5,992 nucleotides of DNA from Actinomycetota bacterium (lineage in GTDB: Bacteria > Actinomycetota > Rubrobacteria > Rubrobacterales > Rubrobacteraceae). This document shows positions 5,569-5,992 of the stretch, piece by piece; the stretch's first letter is position 1; each line of letters begins with the position of its first letter. Location: the NCBI GenBank assembly GCA_020200675.1, contig JAIVIG010000133.1, positions 1 through 5,992 on the forward strand, written 5' to 3'. A model generated the notes under the pieces. That model did not search any database. It saw nothing but the letters and a program-made list of their open reading frames with translations, and was not told where the DNA came from. The translations under genes and the position numbers were made by a program.

Positions 5569-5594
5569 CCGCTAGTCTGGCAGCGGGCGGCCCG
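5569..5594 (+). terminator. Possible trxA terminator (weak)
   Basis: CCGCT (5569-5573) pairs with AGCGG (5582-5586), and CGGGC-G-GCCCG (5584-5594) is an overlapping GC-rich dyad followed by a poor T-containing stretch (GTTGTTGG). It lies just after the trxA stop codon and before the tRNA-Phe promoter. The lack of a real U-tract keeps confidence low. Confidence 0.3.
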
Positions 5595-5651
5595 GTTGTT
5601 GGAGCGCCTGAATAAAGATGATGGGGTCCCTGGTCCGCCTCCGTTGGACGC

Positions 5652-5680
5652 TTGATAGCCACCATCTCGTGCCGTAGAAT
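5652..5680 (+). promoter_or_regulatory. Promoter of tRNA-Phe
   Basis: TTGATA (5652-5657), a 17-base spacer and TAGAAT (5675-5680), each five of six to the housekeeping consensus. The predicted start near 5687 gives a leader of about 15 bases before tRNA-Phe. This is the best conventional promoter in the window. Confidence 0.75.
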
Positions 5681-5701
5681 CTCCCCGCTGCTTGATCCCC
5701 G

Positions 5702-5774
5702 GGCGGGATAGCTCAGTTGGTAGAGCACATGACTGAAAATCATGGTGTCCCCGGTTCGAATCCGGGTCCCGCCA
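5702..5774 (+). tRNA. tRNA-Phe (anticodon GAA)
   Basis: A complete cloverleaf of 73 bases. The acceptor GGCGGGA/TCCCGCC is perfectly paired. The D stem is GCTC/GAGC. The anticodon stem CATGA/TCATG encloses CTGAAAA with GAA at 5735-5737. The T arm CCCGG/CCGGG has loop TTCGAAT. The discriminator is A5774 and no CCA is encoded. The 3' end is intact and is immediately followed by AT-richer DNA and a convergent tyrosine recombinase gene, so its 3' half is a likely attachment site. Confidence 0.97.
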
Positions 5775-5992
5775 CTTCTAAAAGTCCTGCAAATAGCGGA
5801 AAAATACAGAGATTCGACGGAGCTGCCGAAGCCCCTTTTCTGAGGCGTGTCAACAGCCGGCTTAAGAAAGGGCCTCTTTAAGCGCGGCTGTGGCGGCGAG
5901 TTGCATGCCGTATGTGGCATGTGTGTAGGTGTCAAGGGTTAGCCTGATATCGGAGTGACCTGGACGGGCGAAACTAGGGCGGCGAGATGGCT
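5775..5992. mobile_element. Left end of a putative integrative element at tRNA-Phe
   Basis: Starting right after tRNA-Phe, the sequence turns visibly AT-richer (for example 5778-5815, with runs such as TCTAAAAG and GGAAAAATA). It then holds the 3' end of a tyrosine recombinase on the - strand. A tRNA 3' end next to a tyrosine recombinase is a common arrangement for integrated plasmids, islands and prophages. The second attachment copy would lie beyond the right edge, so the extent is unknown. The boundary at 5775 is approximate. Confidence 0.55.
5862..5992 (-). CDS. Tyrosine recombinase / integrase, C-terminal fragment
   Basis: Site-specific recombinase that would cut and rejoin DNA through a tyrosine-DNA intermediate. 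Read on the - strand from the right edge, 42 residues precede a TAA (5862-5864). Visible residues 11-24 are GHSDIRLTLDTYTH: His12 matches the late catalytic His, and Tyr22, ten residues on, matches the nucleophilic tyrosine, with the spacing usual for phage and conjugative-element integrases. A typical Ala-rich helical tail (ATYGMQLAATAALKEALS) ends the protein. The rest of the gene, including the Arg-Lys-HxxR residues, lies outside the window. The residue before GH is Pro (RPGH) where Leu is normal, and the preceding residues look atypical, so a point change or frameshift near 5965-5975 is possible. It converges on tRNA-Phe. The gene is easy to miss because its start lies outside the window. 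Confidence 0.75.
   Translation of the reverse strand, partial: PSRRPSFARPGHSDIRLTLDTYTHATYGMQLAATAALKEALS

Noticed and set aside
5225..5935. A 236-codon ORF on the - strand spanning trxA, tRNA-Phe and the gap
   Set aside because: It is antisense to trxA and to tRNA-Phe. Its segment TRIRTGDTMIFSHVLYQL is simply the tRNA-Phe antisense translation, a recurrent false protein in annotations. Its start region is also a wrong-frame reading of the integrase tail.

Overview
The window looks like part of a high-GC actinobacterial chromosome, and a Rubrobacter-type organism is my best guess. The reasons are the GC-rich codon use, GTG and TTG start codons, very purine-rich ribosome binding sites, five tRNA genes without an encoded CCA end, and a secreted protein with an LPPTG sortase signal. 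The genus assignment is inference from style, not from a database match.

Bases 1-2695 are a tightly packed purine biosynthesis operon on the + strand: the C-terminal half of purM (cut by the left edge), purN (overlapping purM by 8 bp, TTG start) and purH (ATGA overlap with purN). Together they cover AIR synthesis, GAR formylation, and the last two steps to IMP. The linker between the two PurH domains contains a bulged palindrome with rare codons.

Bases 2831-4084 encode a single-pass membrane protein with an N-terminal zinc ribbon, one membrane segment, a DUF4352-like domain and a C-terminal NTF2-like domain. Its exact role is unknown.

Bases 4118-5774 form a dispersed tRNA region: Lys(TTT), Glu(TTC), Val(TAC), then a small LPXTG surface protein gene, then Asp(GTC), thioredoxin (trxA) and Phe(GAA). 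The Lys and Asp units share an extended -10 motif, and Phe has a good -35/-10 pair. The tRNA-Val copy is abnormal: its 5' acceptor strand does not pair unless three bases are bulged out and the end of tRNA-Glu is borrowed. The 175 bp between the surface protein gene and tRNA-Asp is rich in dyads and contains a heptamer tandem repeat.

Downstream of tRNA-Phe the base composition becomes AT-richer. The last 131 bases encode, on the - strand, the C-terminus of a tyrosine recombinase, GHSDIRLTLDTYTH and onward to a stop at 5862. This is a partial gene with no start codon in the window. It suggests that an integrated mobile element begins at the 3' end of tRNA-Phe and continues past the right edge. 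I saw no CRISPR array, insertion sequence or classical riboswitch.
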